Below are positions 1 through 8,466 of a stretch of DNA of 64,000 nucleotides, piece after piece (the stretch's first letter is position 1; every line of letters begins with the position of its first letter). Under the pieces are notes generated by a model that worked only from the letters and a program-made list of their open reading frames with translations, searched no databases and was not told the origin of the DNA. The DNA is from Nocardia salmonicida NBRC 13393. GTDB lineage: Bacteria > Actinomycetota > Actinomycetes > Mycobacteriales > Mycobacteriaceae. The position numbers and the translations under genes are program-made. Location of the stretch: positions 186,001 through 250,000 of the forward strand of contig NZ_BDBR01000008.1 in the NCBI RefSeq assembly GCF_001613085.1, read 5' to 3'.

Positions 1-346
1 GTCGGTGATCACGCCCTACGACGAGATCCTCACCGGCAAACTGCACGAGTTCCTCGACGAAGCGGGTTGCACGACGATCAAGTCCGATCACCTCGGGCTC
101 GGCGGCGGTATCTGGAAGGTCAACTACCGCACCATCGCCGAGCGGATTCTCGGCGCCGACGATCCGCGCTCCGAAGCGATCTTCGTCAGCTGCACCAACC
201 TGCCGACCTACGACGTGATCGAGCCACTCGAACAGGCACTCGGCAAACCCGTCCTCACCGCCAATCAACTGACCATGTGGGCCTGCCTCGGCCGGATGAA
301 ACTGCCCATGATGGGCCCGGGGAAGTGGCTCGTCAATGTCTTCTGA
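1..346 (+). CDS. Maleate cis-trans isomerase / Asp-Glu racemase family protein, C-terminal part
   Basis: The reading frame is open to the left edge, so only the C-terminal ~114 residues are present. Members of this two-domain superfamily (arylmalonate decarboxylase, maleate isomerase, hydantoin racemase) use one or two cysteines for proton transfer or covalent catalysis. The second-domain cysteine is visible in the motif SCTNLPTYDVI, followed by the family stretch LGKPVLTANQLTMW. The next gene is a paralogue on the same strand, so the pair may act together. The substrate cannot be read from the sequence. The GTG at 5 is probably internal because the frame continues upstream of it. Confidence 0.75.
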   Translation, partial: SVITPYDEILTGKLHEFLDEAGCTTIKSDHLGLGGGIWKVNYRTIAERILGADDPRSEAIFVSCTNLPTYDVIEPLEQALGKPVLTANQLTMWACLGRMKLPMMGPGKWLVNVF

Positions 347-364
347 CGGCTCAATGTCTTCTGA
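333..364 (+). repeat. 14-bp direct repeat spanning the gene junction
   Basis: The 14-mer tcaatgtcttctga occurs at 333-346 and again at 351-364, a period of 18 bp. The first copy contains the stop codon of the upstream racemase-like gene. Each copy carries an in-frame ATG that could serve as start of the next gene, so the junction looks like a small tandem duplication. Confidence 0.8.
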
Positions 365-374
365 ACGGAGCGAG

Positions 375-1106
375 ATGCACACGCCGACAATCGGATTCAT
401 CTACCCCGACCACGCCGCCGAAGACGACTACCCCCGCGCGGCGGCCCTGCTCGACGCCGCCTTGCCGGTGGCCCACATCTACGGCACCGATCTGCACGCC
501 GTCCCCGAACTGCTCGATCTGGGCAGCCCGGAGAAGCTGAGCCACGGCGCGGCGCTGCTCGCCCCCGAGGCACCGGCCGTCGTCGTCTGGGCCTGCACCT
601 CGGGCAGTTTCGTCTACGGGCCCGAAGGCGCCCGTGGTCAGGTCGAGCGCCTTGCCGAGGCGGCCGGAGTGCCCGCCTCCAGTACGAGTTTCGCGTTCGT
701 CGAAGCGGCGCGGGCGCTCGGTGTGCGACGGGTGGCCGTCGTCGCGAGTTACCCCGAGGACGTGGCGAAGTTGTTCGTCGAGTTCCTCGCCGACGCGGGG
801 ATCGAGGTGGTATCGATGTCGAGCGCGGGCATCGACACCGCCGCGGAGGTCGGCACCCTCACACCGGACCAGGTCCTGACCCTGGCCGTCGCCAACGATC
901 ACCCCGACGCCCAGGCGCTGCTCATCCCGGATACGGCCATGCATACTCTCGAGGTGCTTCCTACACTCGAAGCCGCGCTCGGCAAGCCGGTGCTGACGGC
1001 GAACCAGGTCACCATCTGGGAAGGGTTGCGACTGGCCGGGGTCACCCCGTTCGTCCCCGCGCTCGGCGCGTTATTCGCGGAGGGGAGTCGGCATGTCGAT
1101 CATTGA
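375..1106 (+). CDS. Asp/Glu racemase / maleate isomerase-like protein with altered second active-site residue
   Basis: This 243-residue protein belongs to the same superfamily as its upstream neighbour. The first-domain cysteine is present in VVWACTSGSF. At the place of the second cysteine, however, it reads IPDTAMHTLEVL, with Asp where the neighbour has Cys (SCTNLPTYDVI). A one-cysteine enzyme is known in the family (arylmalonate decarboxylase), but there the retained cysteine is the second one. The ATG at 375 is preferred because GGAG lies 4 nt upstream and the protein then starts directly with the first strand; starts at 336 or 354, inside the direct repeat, are possible. It overlaps the GntR gene by 14 bp, indicating an operon. 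Confidence 0.75.
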   Translation: MHTPTIGFIYPDHAAEDDYPRAAALLDAALPVAHIYGTDLHAVPELLDLGSPEKLSHGAALLAPEAPAVVVWACTSGSFVYGPEGARGQVERLAEAAGVPASSTSFAFVEAARALGVRRVAVVASYPEDVAKLFVEFLADAGIEVVSMSSAGIDTAAEVGTLTPDQVLTLAVANDHPDAQALLIPDTAMHTLEVLPTLEAALGKPVLTANQVTIWEGLRLAGVTPFVPALGALFAEGSRHVDH

Positions 1107-1749
1107 TTTCGAGCCCGTCAACCAGCAGTCCACCGCGGAGATGATCGCCGACCGGCTGCGCGAGGCGATCATGCGCGGTGCGCTCGGCCCCGGCGCCCAA
1201 CTCGGTGAGGCCGATCTGGCGACCAGTTTCGGCGTCTCGCGCGGACCCGTGCGCGAGGCCATGCAACGCCTCGTCCAGGAGGGCCTGCTGTTCAGCATCC
1301 GCAACCGCGGCATCTTCGTCATCGAACTCACCACCGACGACGTCGTCGACATCTACCGCGCCCGCACCGCGCTGGAAGGCGGCGCGCTCGACCTCATCCT
1401 CGACGGTCGCCGCGAGATCGCCTATGCCGCACTGCAATCCAGCGTCGCCGCCATGCGAATCGCCGCCGAAGTGGGTGACGCACCCGGTGTCTCCGACGCC
1501 GACCAGGCCTTCCACGAAGCCCTCGTCACCGCCGCGAACAGCCCACGCCTCGTCCGCGCCGCCCGCACCCTGCTCATCGAAACTCGCATGTGCCTCGGCG
1601 CCCTCCAGACCACCTACCCCGACCTGCGCGAACAAGCCCGCGAACACGTCGAACTCCACGAGGCGATCGGCACCGGTTCACCCGAGCGTGCGCGCGCCCT
1701 TCTCGTGGAACACATGGACGACGCGGTCCGCCGCCTGGGCGACCGCTAG
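1093..1749 (+). CDS. GntR-family regulator, FadR/FCD subfamily
   Basis: A 218-residue transcription factor. Residues about 10-70 form a winged helix with the recognition region SRGPVREAMQRL. The rest is an all-helical FCD ligand domain with the usual metal-binding pattern (Asp-rich helix, then His residues in DQAFHEAL and REHVELHEAI). FCD regulators usually respond to small carboxylic acids and repress the adjoining catabolic genes. The start overlaps the preceding gene by 14 bp, and it is co-directional with the racemase-like pair, so local control of this cluster is likely (inference). Confidence 0.88.
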   Translation: MSIIDFEPVNQQSTAEMIADRLREAIMRGALGPGAQLGEADLATSFGVSRGPVREAMQRLVQEGLLFSIRNRGIFVIELTTDDVVDIYRARTALEGGALDLILDGRREIAYAALQSSVAAMRIAAEVGDAPGVSDADQAFHEALVTAANSPRLVRAARTLLIETRMCLGALQTTYPDLREQAREHVELHEAIGTGSPERARALLVEHMDDAVRRLGDR

Positions 1750-1822
1750 CGGAGGTGCACGGGCTGCGCCTCGGGGCAGAATGGACCCGGTACGGACATC
1801 CCGACTCGCACCAGGAGTTCTC

Positions 1823-2680
1823 GTGGACAGCGAACAGCGGACACGCGCGCAGGCCTTTGTCGATCTACACCGCGCGGGTTGCTTCCTGTTGCCGAATGCC
1901 TGGGACGCGGGCAGCGCGCGGATGCTCGAGTCGGTGGGATTCCCGGCGATCGCCACCACCAGCGCGGGCGTCGCGTTCTCCTTCGGTCGTCCCGATCACG
2001 ACTTCTTCACCGAGCACGGTGCGCACGGGCGCGTGGATCGCTCGACGATGATGCGGCGGATCCACGAGATCACCGGTGCCGTGCGGGTGCCTGTCAGCGC
2101 CGACCTCGAGGAGGGGTACGGGCCGGACGCGCAGGAAGTGGCGACCACGATCTCCCTCGCGATCGACGCCGGTGCGGCGGGCGGGAATATCGAGGACTTC
2201 ACCGGCGACCGCACCACCCCACTGTTCGACGAGGTACACGCGGTGGACCGGGTCCGCGCGGCGCGCGCGGCGGTGGCTGCCAGCGGCGAGCCGTTCGTAC
2301 TCGTCGGTCGCACCGACGCGCTGCTCGTGGACGCGGGTCTCGACGAGGCGATTCGCCGCGCCAACTCCTACCTCGCCGCGGGTGCGGACTGCGCCTTCGT
2401 CCCCGGGGCCGCCGACGCCGCCACTATCGCCACCCTGGTCGAAGCGCTCGACGGCCCACTCAATGTCGTGATGGGACTGACCGGTGGTGCGCTGTCGATG
2501 GCCGAGCTCGCCGACCTCGGCGTCCGCCGGGTCACGGTCGGCGGCAGCATCGCCCGCCTGCTCTACCGCCACCTCCTCGACGCGGCGACCGAGCTCGCCG
2601 AACACGGCACTTTCACCTACGGCAACACCCAACTTGCCCAATCGGCTCTCAACGCCCATTTCGCCGACCGCGCCAGGTGA
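1823..2680 (+). CDS. Isocitrate lyase / PEP mutase superfamily protein
   Basis: A 285-residue TIM-barrel enzyme of the PEP-mutase/methylisocitrate-lyase superfamily, whose members make or break C-C or P-C bonds next to a carboxylate using Mg2+. Visible family features are LLPNAWDAGSARM near the N-terminus, the acidic PVSADLEEGYG segment, NIEDFTGD, LVGRTDALL and the C-terminal GGS strand. It lacks the KKCGH motif of true isocitrate lyases, so a lyase or oxaloacetate-hydrolase-like role is possible but unproven. GTG at 1823 is chosen because AGGAG sits 5 nt upstream; an in-frame ATG at 1781 has no good ribosome site. It follows the GntR gene by 73 bp and may share its operon. Confidence 0.82.
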   Translation: MDSEQRTRAQAFVDLHRAGCFLLPNAWDAGSARMLESVGFPAIATTSAGVAFSFGRPDHDFFTEHGAHGRVDRSTMMRRIHEITGAVRVPVSADLEEGYGPDAQEVATTISLAIDAGAAGGNIEDFTGDRTTPLFDEVHAVDRVRAARAAVAASGEPFVLVGRTDALLVDAGLDEAIRRANSYLAAGADCAFVPGAADAATIATLVEALDGPLNVVMGLTGGALSMAELADLGVRRVTVGGSIARLLYRHLLDAATELAEHGTFTYGNTQLAQSALNAHFADRAR

Positions 2681-2712
2681 CCGCGCCGTTCGTTCGCGCT
2701 CGGTGATCTCGA

Positions 2713-3339
2713 TCAGGAGGTGGGTCGGGCGCCTCGGAGGTCGAGCAGCATGCCGAGGTAACCCAGTTCCTGGCTCTGGGACTGGGCCATCGCGCGAGCG
2801 GCCTGTTTCACGGGGCCCGAGGCGAGCAGGGTGTCGGCGGCGCGGGCCATCGTGATTCCGCCCGCGTGGTGGCGGTACATCAGTTGCAGGAAGAGGGTTT
2901 CGGCGTCGGCCGCGCGCGCCGCGGCGAGGGTGTCGAGGTCGGCGGTGGTGGCCATGCCGGGCATCGTGGTCGGCCCGGTGGTCGAGTGGTGGTGGGTTCG
3001 CGCCATCCAGCTCATCGGGACGTCGGCGGTGGGGGCCGCGCCGACGAGTTGGGTCCAGCCGAGCAGGGTGCCGATTTCCACGCGCTGGGTGTCGGCGATC
3101 TGGTCGGCCAGTCTGCGCACGGTGGGATCGGCGGCCGGGTCGAGGCGTTCGGTGAGGATGAGCGCCTGCTGGTGGTGGGCGGTCATGTCCTGGACGAAAC
3201 CCAGCTCTGTCGCGGTGAGAACTGGTGCGGGCGTTGCTGTCTCGGTGACGAACAGCGGTCGCAGTGCCGCGCCCAGTGCCAGCAGGAACAGCGCGGCCGC
3301 ACCGGCGAACGCCAGCCTGATCACCCGACCCACGGTCAC
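2713..3339 (-). CDS. DUF305 protein, membrane-anchored
   Basis: About 208 residues. An N-terminal hydrophobic segment (LAFAGAAALFLLALGAAL) anchors or exports it, and the rest is a DUF305 domain, a ferritin-like four-helix fold. Typical motifs are FVQDMTAHHQQAL and MYRHHAGGITMA; the His/Met-rich pairs have been linked to copper or silver binding in some relatives. The GTG start at 3339 overlaps the stop of the upstream LVIVD gene by 4 bp (GTGA), so the two are translationally coupled. It is convergent with the PEP-mutase-like gene across a 32-bp gap. Confidence 0.85.
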   Translation of the reverse strand: MTVGRVIRLAFAGAAALFLLALGAALRPLFVTETATPAPVLTATELGFVQDMTAHHQQALILTERLDPAADPTVRRLADQIADTQRVEIGTLLGWTQLVGAAPTADVPMSWMARTHHHSTTGPTTMPGMATTADLDTLAAARAADAETLFLQLMYRHHAGGITMARAADTLLASGPVKQAARAMAQSQSQELGYLGMLLDLRGARPTS

Positions 3340-4991
3340 GACCCGACCGTGGACTGCTGATTCGCGGGCGGCGTGTACACCTCGTTGTCGAGCTGCAACA
3401 CCATGAACCCGTTGTCGGAGCAGGTGACATAGAGCTGATCGCCCCGCCACTCCGGCGGGGAGAGGCACCAGTCCGTGGACAGGTCACCGAACGCGATGTC
3501 GCCGGCCCGAGCGGTGAGCACCTGCGCCGGATCGAACAGACCCTCGGCCATCGACCGCAGCGCAGCCGGAGCACTCATCACCGGAATTCCGATGATCGAG
3601 GCCAGGGCGTGGGGCGAGTTCCAGATCTCGAGGTTACGGCCGGTGCGGGCAGGCGGATTGAAGTAGGCGATCTCGCGGATCTCGCCGGGATCGCGGACAT
3701 CGAACACCCGGATACCGGAGGAGACCCAGCCGCAGGCCAGCGCGGTCGGGTTGTCGGGACGGTCGGCGGCGCAGTAGTGCGATTCGTAGGAGAACGCCGA
3801 ACCACCCATGGCGGAACCGACACCCGCGTCGATATTGTCGGGCAGGTTGATCTCGAGTTTGATCTTCGCGGTGATGCGCGGCGCGCTGTCGTCGGACACG
3901 TCGATGAGTTTCACTCCGCCGGAACCGCCCTCGTCGACGGTGAACAGATGGGGCACGCCGTCATAGGTCACAGGCACGCTGTGCTGGGTGGCCCAGCCGT
4001 CGGTCCAGAACGTCCGGCCGAGATGCGGCACCTGCGGATTCGGGTCGCGTCGCTGCACCGCGCTCACATCGAGCACGGTGAATCCACTGAGCGCGGAGAT
4101 GTAGAGCCGGTCGCCGTCGGGACTCACACCGAGTCCGTGCGCCTCGATTCCCGTCAGCCCCTGCCAGATCACCCGCGGATTCGCCGGATCGGTGAGATCG
4201 ATCGCACTGAGGAAACCGGGCACCAGGCCCGAGGCCCAGTACGTGCGGCCATCGGGGGAGAAGCCGCCCTCGTGGGTCGTGATCGGCAGCGGCATCAGCA
4301 GATTCGAGCCGGTTCCCGGATTGAGCAGACGGGGATGCGCGCAATCGGAGATGTCGTACACCGAGAGGTATCCGGCCCCGATGCCGACCGGCACACCTGT
4401 CCCGACGAGCAGTTTGCGAGTGGTGTTGACCTTCAACGTCTCCCAGGTCCCGGCCAGCATCGCGGGTTCGGCGAGGGTCGCTGTGAGTCGCGGATTCGCC
4501 GGATCGGAGACATCGAGCACCTGAACGCCCGGGTGTTCGCTCAGCATGTTGCCGGGGAAGAACGTGCCCATGTAGGCGCAGTGTTCGAAACTGGTGGAGG
4601 TGATGCCCGCTCCGCGGCCGGCGTAGCCCCCGATCATCGACATATTGCAGCGATAGCCCTGCGTGCTGCGCCCACTGTCTCGGTCACCGGCGGGCACATC
4701 GCCCTGCAATCCGGTTTCCGGCAGCGAACCGGGCCCACAGTCGGCGCGCGGCACCGCCGTTCGACCCACATCGAGGAATTCCTGCACCGTGCCGGTCAGG
4801 TCGGCGCCGAAATCCGCTGACGCACCCGACGGCAGTCCGAGCGCCACGAGTGCGGTGATCGCGGCCGCCGCCACGTACCGCATCGGCGAATGGCGCCGGT
4901 GAATCGAGTGCGGCGGACCCGTCCCGGTATCGCTCTGCCCGGACGCGGGCTCGGCGTGTGGTCGTGGGTCGGTGTGCGGACCTGGTGCCAT
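3336..4991 (-). CDS. Secreted LVIVD beta-propeller-like protein
   Basis: A 551-residue exported protein. After a Pro/His-rich 36-residue leader comes a signal peptide (MRYVAAAAITALVALGLP...ASA). The mature part has repeated LVIVD-type units such as VQVLDVSDPANPRL, LSVYDISD, FTVLDVS, VKLIDVSDD and IRVFDVRDP, which in related proteins build a beta-propeller. Several cysteines (YRCNM, FEHCAY, DWCLSP) suggest disulfides outside the cell. The ATG at 4991 has GGGAGG 6 nt upstream, whereas the later ATG at 4883 lacks a clear site, hence the long start. No enzymatic function is known. It is coupled to the DUF305 gene and divergent from the BCCT gene. Confidence 0.85.
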   Translation of the reverse strand: MAPGPHTDPRPHAEPASGQSDTGTGPPHSIHRRHSPMRYVAAAAITALVALGLPSGASADFGADLTGTVQEFLDVGRTAVPRADCGPGSLPETGLQGDVPAGDRDSGRSTQGYRCNMSMIGGYAGRGAGITSTSFEHCAYMGTFFPGNMLSEHPGVQVLDVSDPANPRLTATLAEPAMLAGTWETLKVNTTRKLLVGTGVPVGIGAGYLSVYDISDCAHPRLLNPGTGSNLLMPLPITTHEGGFSPDGRTYWASGLVPGFLSAIDLTDPANPRVIWQGLTGIEAHGLGVSPDGDRLYISALSGFTVLDVSAVQRRDPNPQVPHLGRTFWTDGWATQHSVPVTYDGVPHLFTVDEGGSGGVKLIDVSDDSAPRITAKIKLEINLPDNIDAGVGSAMGGSAFSYESHYCAADRPDNPTALACGWVSSGIRVFDVRDPGEIREIAYFNPPARTGRNLEIWNSPHALASIIGIPVMSAPAALRSMAEGLFDPAQVLTARAGDIAFGDLSTDWCLSPPEWRGDQLYVTCSDNGFMVLQLDNEVYTPPANQQSTVGS

Positions 4992-5221
4992 CGTTGCCCT
5001 CCCGAATCAATGATGCGGACAACGCAACTGGCTCAGACAGTTGTGCCGCATCACGAATAGTAGGCCGTACGAATGGTTGCCGAAGGGTATTTCGGGGAAC
5101 AGGGGTTTGGGCGGGGCTCGTGCTTCCCTCGGGCCGCCGCCGATACGCTGTACGGTTGCTCTGCACGACAAGCGCGTCTGTAAAGGCGGGGAGTTTCCGC
5201 GATCGGAGAGGACTCGGATCC

Positions 5222-6976
5222 ATGTCGAACGATGTCGTAGGAAGTTCCGGCGCCGCACCGCCGCCCGGCGGAGAGGTAGCCGGTGGATCGCCGGGCAAGC
5301 CCAGGCTGGATCTGCTCATCTTCTGCGCCACCGCGATCGGCGCACTCGCCTTCGTCGCCTGGGGTGTCCTCGACGACGAGGGCCTCGCCTCCGCGGCGAG
5401 CACCGCGCAGAAGTGGGTCATCACCAATACCGGCTGGTTGTTCGTGCTCACCGCGACAGCGTTCGTCGTCTTCGTGATCTGGCTGGCAATCAGCCGCTTC
5501 GGCCGGATCCCGCTGGGCGCCGACGACGAGAAACCCGAATTCCGCACCGTGTCATGGATCGCGATGATGTTCAGCGCGGGCATGGGTATCGGTCTGATGT
5601 TCTGGGGTGTGGCGGAACCGCTGTCGCACTTCGTGAATCCGCCGCCGCACACTGCGGCGCCCGGCTCACCGGCGGCCGCCGAGCTCGCCATGGCCACCAC
5701 ACTGTTCCACTGGACACTGCACCCGTGGGCGATCTACGCCGTCACCGGCCTGGCCATCGCCTACGGCACGTTCCGGAAAGGCCGCTCGCAGTTGATCTCC
5801 GCGGTGTTCCGGCCGCTGCTCGGCCACCATGCCGACGGAATCGGTGGTCGCGTCATCGACATGATGGCGATCTTCGCGACCCTGTTCGGTTCCGCCGCCT
5901 CCCTCGGCCTGGGCGCCCTGCAGATCGGCGCGGGCATGGAGTTCAACGGATGGATCGACGGGATCGGCAAGCTCGGTCTGGTGGCGATCATCTCGGCCCT
6001 GACCGTCGCCTTCGTCCTGTCGGCGGTCTCCGGGGTGGCACGCGGCATCCAGTGGCTGTCCAACATCAATATGGTGCTGGCCCTGGCTATCGCGGCGTTC
6101 GTGTTCATCGCAGGCCCGACGCTGTTCATCCTCAATATGCTGCCGACCGCGATCGGTGACTACATCGAGGCCCTGCCGACCATGGCTTCGCGTACCGGTG
6201 CGGGCGACGAGGCGATGCAGGCGTGGCTGTCGAGCTGGACGATCTTCTACTGGGCCTGGTGGATCTCGTGGACGCCGTTCGTCGGCATGTTCATCGCGCG
6301 GATCAGCCGCGGCCGCACCATCCGTCAGTTCGTCACCGGCGTGCTGCTGGTGCCGAGCGTGGTCAGCCTGGTGTGGTTCGCGATCTTCGGCGGAGCGGGC
6401 ATCTTCGAGCAGACGGAGAACGGTGACCTCACCGAACCCGACGGCTCGGTCGACTCCAACTTCGCCCTGTTCCACCTGCTCGACCAGTACCCGATCACCT
6501 CGGTGACCACGGTCGTCGTGATGATCCTCGTCGCGATCTTCTTCGTCTCCGGCGCCGACGCGGCCTCCATCGTGATGGGCACCCTGTCCGAACGCGGCAG
6601 TATCGAACCGTCGAAGTGGGTCGTCATCTTCTGGGGTGCGGCTACCGGCGCTGTCGCCGCGATCATGCTGGCCATCGCCGATTCCGACAATCTCGGCGGA
6701 GCGCTCACGGGCCTGCAAGCCTTGACCACGGTGGTGTCACTACCGTTCCTGGTGGTGATGGTGGCGATGTGCGTGTCGCTGTACAAGGACCTGAGCGATG
6801 ACCCGCTGATTCTGCGGATGGACCGTGGCATCGAACTGGTCGAGGGCGCCGTCGACCAGGGCACCGAACTGCACGAAGGCGATTTCGCGCTGGTCACCGA
6901 ACCGGCGGTGGACGAGCCTTCGTCCTCGACAAGAACGAGCGTCGCATCGCCTCCGACGATCGAGGCTAGGCCGTAG
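5222..6976 (+). CDS. BCCT-family betaine/carnitine/choline transporter
   Basis: A 584-residue inner-membrane transporter of the BetP/OpuD type with about 12 membrane spans. The BCCT signatures are clear: GMGIGLMFWGVAEPLSHF in the first half, and the aromatic run FYWAWWISWTPFVGMF followed by ARISRGRTIR. Relatives import compatible solutes with Na+ or H+, often in response to osmotic stress. The hydrophilic N-tail (PPPGGE...GKPR) and the acidic C-tail are cytoplasmic, where osmosensing lies in BetP. ATG 5222 has GGAGAGGA 9 nt upstream. Its last 11 bp overlap the convergent gene. Confidence 0.93.
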   Translation: MSNDVVGSSGAAPPPGGEVAGGSPGKPRLDLLIFCATAIGALAFVAWGVLDDEGLASAASTAQKWVITNTGWLFVLTATAFVVFVIWLAISRFGRIPLGADDEKPEFRTVSWIAMMFSAGMGIGLMFWGVAEPLSHFVNPPPHTAAPGSPAAAELAMATTLFHWTLHPWAIYAVTGLAIAYGTFRKGRSQLISAVFRPLLGHHADGIGGRVIDMMAIFATLFGSAASLGLGALQIGAGMEFNGWIDGIGKLGLVAIISALTVAFVLSAVSGVARGIQWLSNINMVLALAIAAFVFIAGPTLFILNMLPTAIGDYIEALPTMASRTGAGDEAMQAWLSSWTIFYWAWWISWTPFVGMFIARISRGRTIRQFVTGVLLVPSVVSLVWFAIFGGAGIFEQTENGDLTEPDGSVDSNFALFHLLDQYPITSVTTVVVMILVAIFFVSGADAASIVMGTLSERGSIEPSKWVVIFWGAATGAVAAIMLAIADSDNLGGALTGLQALTTVVSLPFLVVMVAMCVSLYKDLSDDPLILRMDRGIELVEGAVDQGTELHEGDFALVTEPAVDEPSSSTRTSVASPPTIEARP

Positions 6977-7886
6977 CGTCTGATCTGGCCTGTGTCGAGG
7001 ACAACTCGGCGCAGGCCAGTCGCATGCGGCCGCGCAGCGCGTCGGCGGATTCGGCGATCGCGGCCTGGGCGCGAACGTATTCGGCTCGGCCGGTAGGGGT
7101 TTCGATGCGGACCGGCTCGTAGCCGAAATCGGACAGGTCGTAGGGACTGGCTCGCATGTCGAGTTCGCGTGCGGTGCAGGCGAGTTCGAAACAGTCGAGG
7201 AGCAGATCAGAGGAGATCAGTGGGGCGAGTTTGAATCCCCACTTGTACAAATCCATGTTGGCGTGCAGGCAACCGGGCTGTTCGCGTTCCACCTGGTCCG
7301 CCCGGGTGAGCGGTTCGGCATTGCGACCCACCGCCTCCGGGGTGAAGAACCGGAACGCGTCGAAATGCGTGCACCGCAACGACATCGACTCCACCACTTC
7401 GTCGGTGCCCGCGTGGCCCAGACGCAGCGGAACCCGCTGGTGGCGCACCTCGTCGGTGCGATAGACCATGGCCCACTCGTGCAGTCCGAAGCACGACAAT
7501 TGCGCCGGGCGTCGCGCGGTCGCGGTGAGCAGCCTCGAAACGAACTCGATCGTGTCTCGACGCTTGGCCAGATAGGCCGGATCGGCTGTGAACACACCCC
7601 GATGGTGCGCAAGCTCGTGGTATCCCCGCGCGCCCCGGTAATCGCCCGCATCACTCAGCGCGATCCCGAACCCCGGATGCCACCGCCGCAACTGCGCAGG
7701 CTTGTTGCCGTAATACGTGAAGAGAAAGTCCACGACCGGATGGGTGGTTCCTGCCGCACGGCGTTCGAGATAGGGACCGACTAACCGATCGAGCCGATCA
7801 CGGTGTGCGCGCGCGGCGTCCCGCCACTCGACCGCCGGTGATACCCGCAGGTCGAGAGCGTGGTCGAGATCGTCGCGCGCGCTCAT
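6966..7886 (-). CDS. Conserved actinobacterial protein of unknown function
   Basis: About 306 residues, soluble, with no signal peptide. It is rich in His, Tyr and Trp (for example FLFTYYGNKPAQLRRWHPGFG and CLHANMDLYKWGFKL). I recall close relatives carrying the label 3-methyladenine DNA glycosylase, but no helix-hairpin-helix or Asp catalytic motif of AlkA or Tag is visible, so I do not assign that role. ATG 7886 is used; a GTG at 7904 would add six residues and neither has a strong ribosome site. Its 3' end overlaps the BCCT gene by 11 bp tail to tail. Confidence 0.7.
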   Translation of the reverse strand: MSARDDLDHALDLRVSPAVEWRDAARAHRDRLDRLVGPYLERRAAGTTHPVVDFLFTYYGNKPAQLRRWHPGFGIALSDAGDYRGARGYHELAHHRGVFTADPAYLAKRRDTIEFVSRLLTATARRPAQLSCFGLHEWAMVYRTDEVRHQRVPLRLGHAGTDEVVESMSLRCTHFDAFRFFTPEAVGRNAEPLTRADQVEREQPGCLHANMDLYKWGFKLAPLISSDLLLDCFELACTARELDMRASPYDLSDFGYEPVRIETPTGRAEYVRAQAAIAESADALRGRMRLACAELSSTQARSDATA

Positions 7887-7993
7887 CCAGCTATTCTCGC
7901 GCACCGCTTATGCTCAGTGGATTCGCCCTCGATCAGGCTCCGCTCAGGTCTGAAGCACTGTGGGATAACGACCGAGCTGGTCGGGGCGCCCTC

Positions 7994-8332
7994 TCATGAA
8001 GTGAGCGGTCCACCGGCGGCGCGCCAGTCGATCAGGCCACGGCTCATGTTGACCGCTTCGAAGCCGTTCTCGACCAAGAGGTTCGCCGCGCCCGCGGAGC
8101 GAAGGCCGCCGGTGCAGAAGGTGATGAGCAGCCGGTCCTCGGGAAGTTCCCTGCACAGCGTGGGGAGCACCTCGAGCGGCATGTGCACGGCACCCGGGAT
8201 GTGCACTCGATTCCACTCGAAGTCACGGCGGACGTCCACGATGACCGCGCCCTCCGTGACAAGGCGCACCGCCTCGGCGGCGCTGACCGCCGGGGGTCGG
8301 CGTAGGTAATGACGGAAGCTCACGCGCAGCAC
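7994..8332 (-). CDS. Rhodanese-like domain protein
   Basis: A 112-residue single rhodanese domain. Family features are VIVDVRRDFEWNRVHIPGA and the active-site loop FCTGGLRSAGAA, in which the cysteine would carry the persulfide. Such proteins transfer sulfur from thiosulfate or protein persulfides to acceptors such as cyanide or thiols; the partner here is unknown. The GTG start at 8332 has GGAG 4 nt upstream; a GTG at 8323 is an alternative. It stands alone, 134 bp downstream of arfB on the same strand, with a perfect palindrome between them. Confidence 0.85.
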   Translation of the reverse strand: MLRVSFRHYLRRPPAVSAAEAVRLVTEGAVIVDVRRDFEWNRVHIPGAVHMPLEVLPTLCRELPEDRLLITFCTGGLRSAGAANLLVENGFEAVNMSRGLIDWRAAGGPLTS

Positions 8333-8402
8333 CTCGCTCCGTGTACGAGAGGGAAGGCGCCCGGCGCGACACCGAGGCGAGACAGTGGCAGACGCTCCAT
8401 AG

Positions 8403-8421
8403 CCTTCAGCTTAACTGAAGG
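8403..8421. promoter_or_regulatory. Perfect palindrome upstream of the rhodanese gene
   Basis: CCTTCAG at 8403-8409 and CTGAAGG at 8415-8421 flank CTTAA. The AT-rich centre and short arms suit an operator better than a terminator. It lies 71 bp before the rhodanese start codon and 46 bp after arfB. The cognate regulator is unknown. Confidence 0.4.
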
Positions 8422-8466
8422 TTGTGGAAGCGGGCCTTGTCTGACCGGCGACGCCCTGGTCGTCGG

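Noticed and set aside
1865..3574. Long minus-strand open frame of 569 codons
   Set aside because: It runs antisense to the PEP-mutase-like and DUF305 genes, is Arg/Pro-rich as expected from GC-rich shadow frames, and has no family motif.
6966..7886. 3-methyladenine DNA glycosylase
   Set aside because: No helix-hairpin-helix, catalytic Asp or zinc motif of known glycosylases is visible; the label appears to be a carried-over name.
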